From Rotaria sordida (Eukaryota > Rotifera > Eurotatoria > Philodinida > Philodinidae): a DNA stretch of 64,000 bases. Positions 63,412 to 64,000 of this stretch are shown in pieces. Where the stretch lies: assembly GCA_905250125.1 (NCBI GenBank), contig CAJNOL010000298.1, positions 43,351 to 107,350 on the forward strand, read 5' to 3'. Under the pieces are notes generated by a model. It had not been told where the DNA came from and did not search any database. It saw only the letters and a list, made by a program, of their open reading frames with translations. The first letter of the stretch is position 1, and each line of letters opens with the position of its first letter. The position numbers were made by a program, and so were the translations under genes.

Positions 63412-64000
63412 CTAAAAAAAAGAAAAAAAACAAGTTTAACATATGCGAATACAAGATAATTGAAAATTCAATTTTTAGTTATAACTAATTCACATTCTTT
63501 CAGAAATCTAGTAGAATTTGAACTCACTATCAAGCAAAATTCATCTGTATGATTACGAAAAAGAAAGATTGTTTAATGCAAACACAACCTGTTTGTGAAT
63601 GTTATCTGATAACACTCAATGATCATCTTTATTAAGTATAAGAGAAATAAACGATTTGATTAAGTAATCACTAGTGTTGTACTATTCATTATTTAACAAT
63701 CCATCAATCTAAAATTGCGAACGCTAACCCTTTGAATATATGTAATGATGTTTGTGCACAATTGGCAACAACGTGGATATTAGCTACAAATAAATGAAAG
63801 TGAACTTTTTCGAGATTTGAATAGCAACTTATACACTTCGATTAACGGCTAGGTTTTTGGTAAAAAAAAGATTTTGTCACAACTGCTAAATTCATTGAAA
63901 AACCTTAGTCGCAAAAAAGCCAAATTTCAGCACTTTTAGACTTAGGGATGCAACAATTCTTAGAACATGATTTCAAAGAGGATATTTTTTCCTATTAAAA
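63412..64000. other. Probable TBC intron / upstream sequence
   Basis: No coding exon was recognised. It is expected to be intron, because the TBC domain is already in progress at 63411. Confidence 0.5.

Noticed and set aside
1..64000. tRNA, rRNA, CRISPR, riboswitch or operon structures
   Set aside because: No cloverleaf-like conserved boxes, repeat-spacer arrays or bacterial gene organisation were seen; gene structure is eukaryotic.

Overview
The window looks like animal nuclear DNA: AT-rich, split genes with many GT-AG introns of about 50-70 bp, and a mostly ciliary gene set. Compact ciliated-animal genes, Asn/Thr-rich low-complexity tracts, dense small DNA transposons and a probable fungal/bacterial-type intronless gene suggest a rotifer, perhaps a bdelloid. 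That placement is inference. For all main genes except the gapped aminopeptidase, the exon chains I built by hand have lengths divisible by three and stay open, which supports the models.

0-23 kb: RPGRIP1L-like (+, 5' end outside), an NSD-type PWWP/AT-hook protein (-), a CIMIP2/FAM166 microtubule inner protein (+), an LRRC49-like protein (-) and a DCX-EMAP protein with two doublecortin domains, HELP and WD40 repeats (-). Four of these five consecutive genes belong to cilium or axoneme families. 23-26 kb: a membrane M1 aminopeptidase (-) interrupted by a 100-N assembly gap that hides its catalytic centre. 27.6-36 kb: a nearly full-length FANCI (Fanconi anaemia) homologue in 28 exons (-), followed by a broken DUF3605 gene.

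37-53 kb is a gene-poor transposon field. It holds hAT-type elements with exact 8-bp target duplications (one containing a transposase N-terminal fragment), TA-flanked mariner-like MITEs, TTAA-flanked elements and several foldback elements, some nested. At 53.4-54.2 kb a second copy of the FANCI 5' end plus DUF3605 appears: here FANCI is a decayed two-exon stub and DUF3605 is intact, the reverse of the first copy.

54-64 kb: RANBP9/10-like (+) with an unusual hydrophobic N-terminus, a SOUL/HEBP heme-binding protein (+) and a TBC-domain Rab GAP (-, 5' end outside). Long introns in DCX-EMAP, FANCI and RANBP9 carry small transposons, while most other introns are tiny. I saw no tRNA, rRNA or CRISPR signals.
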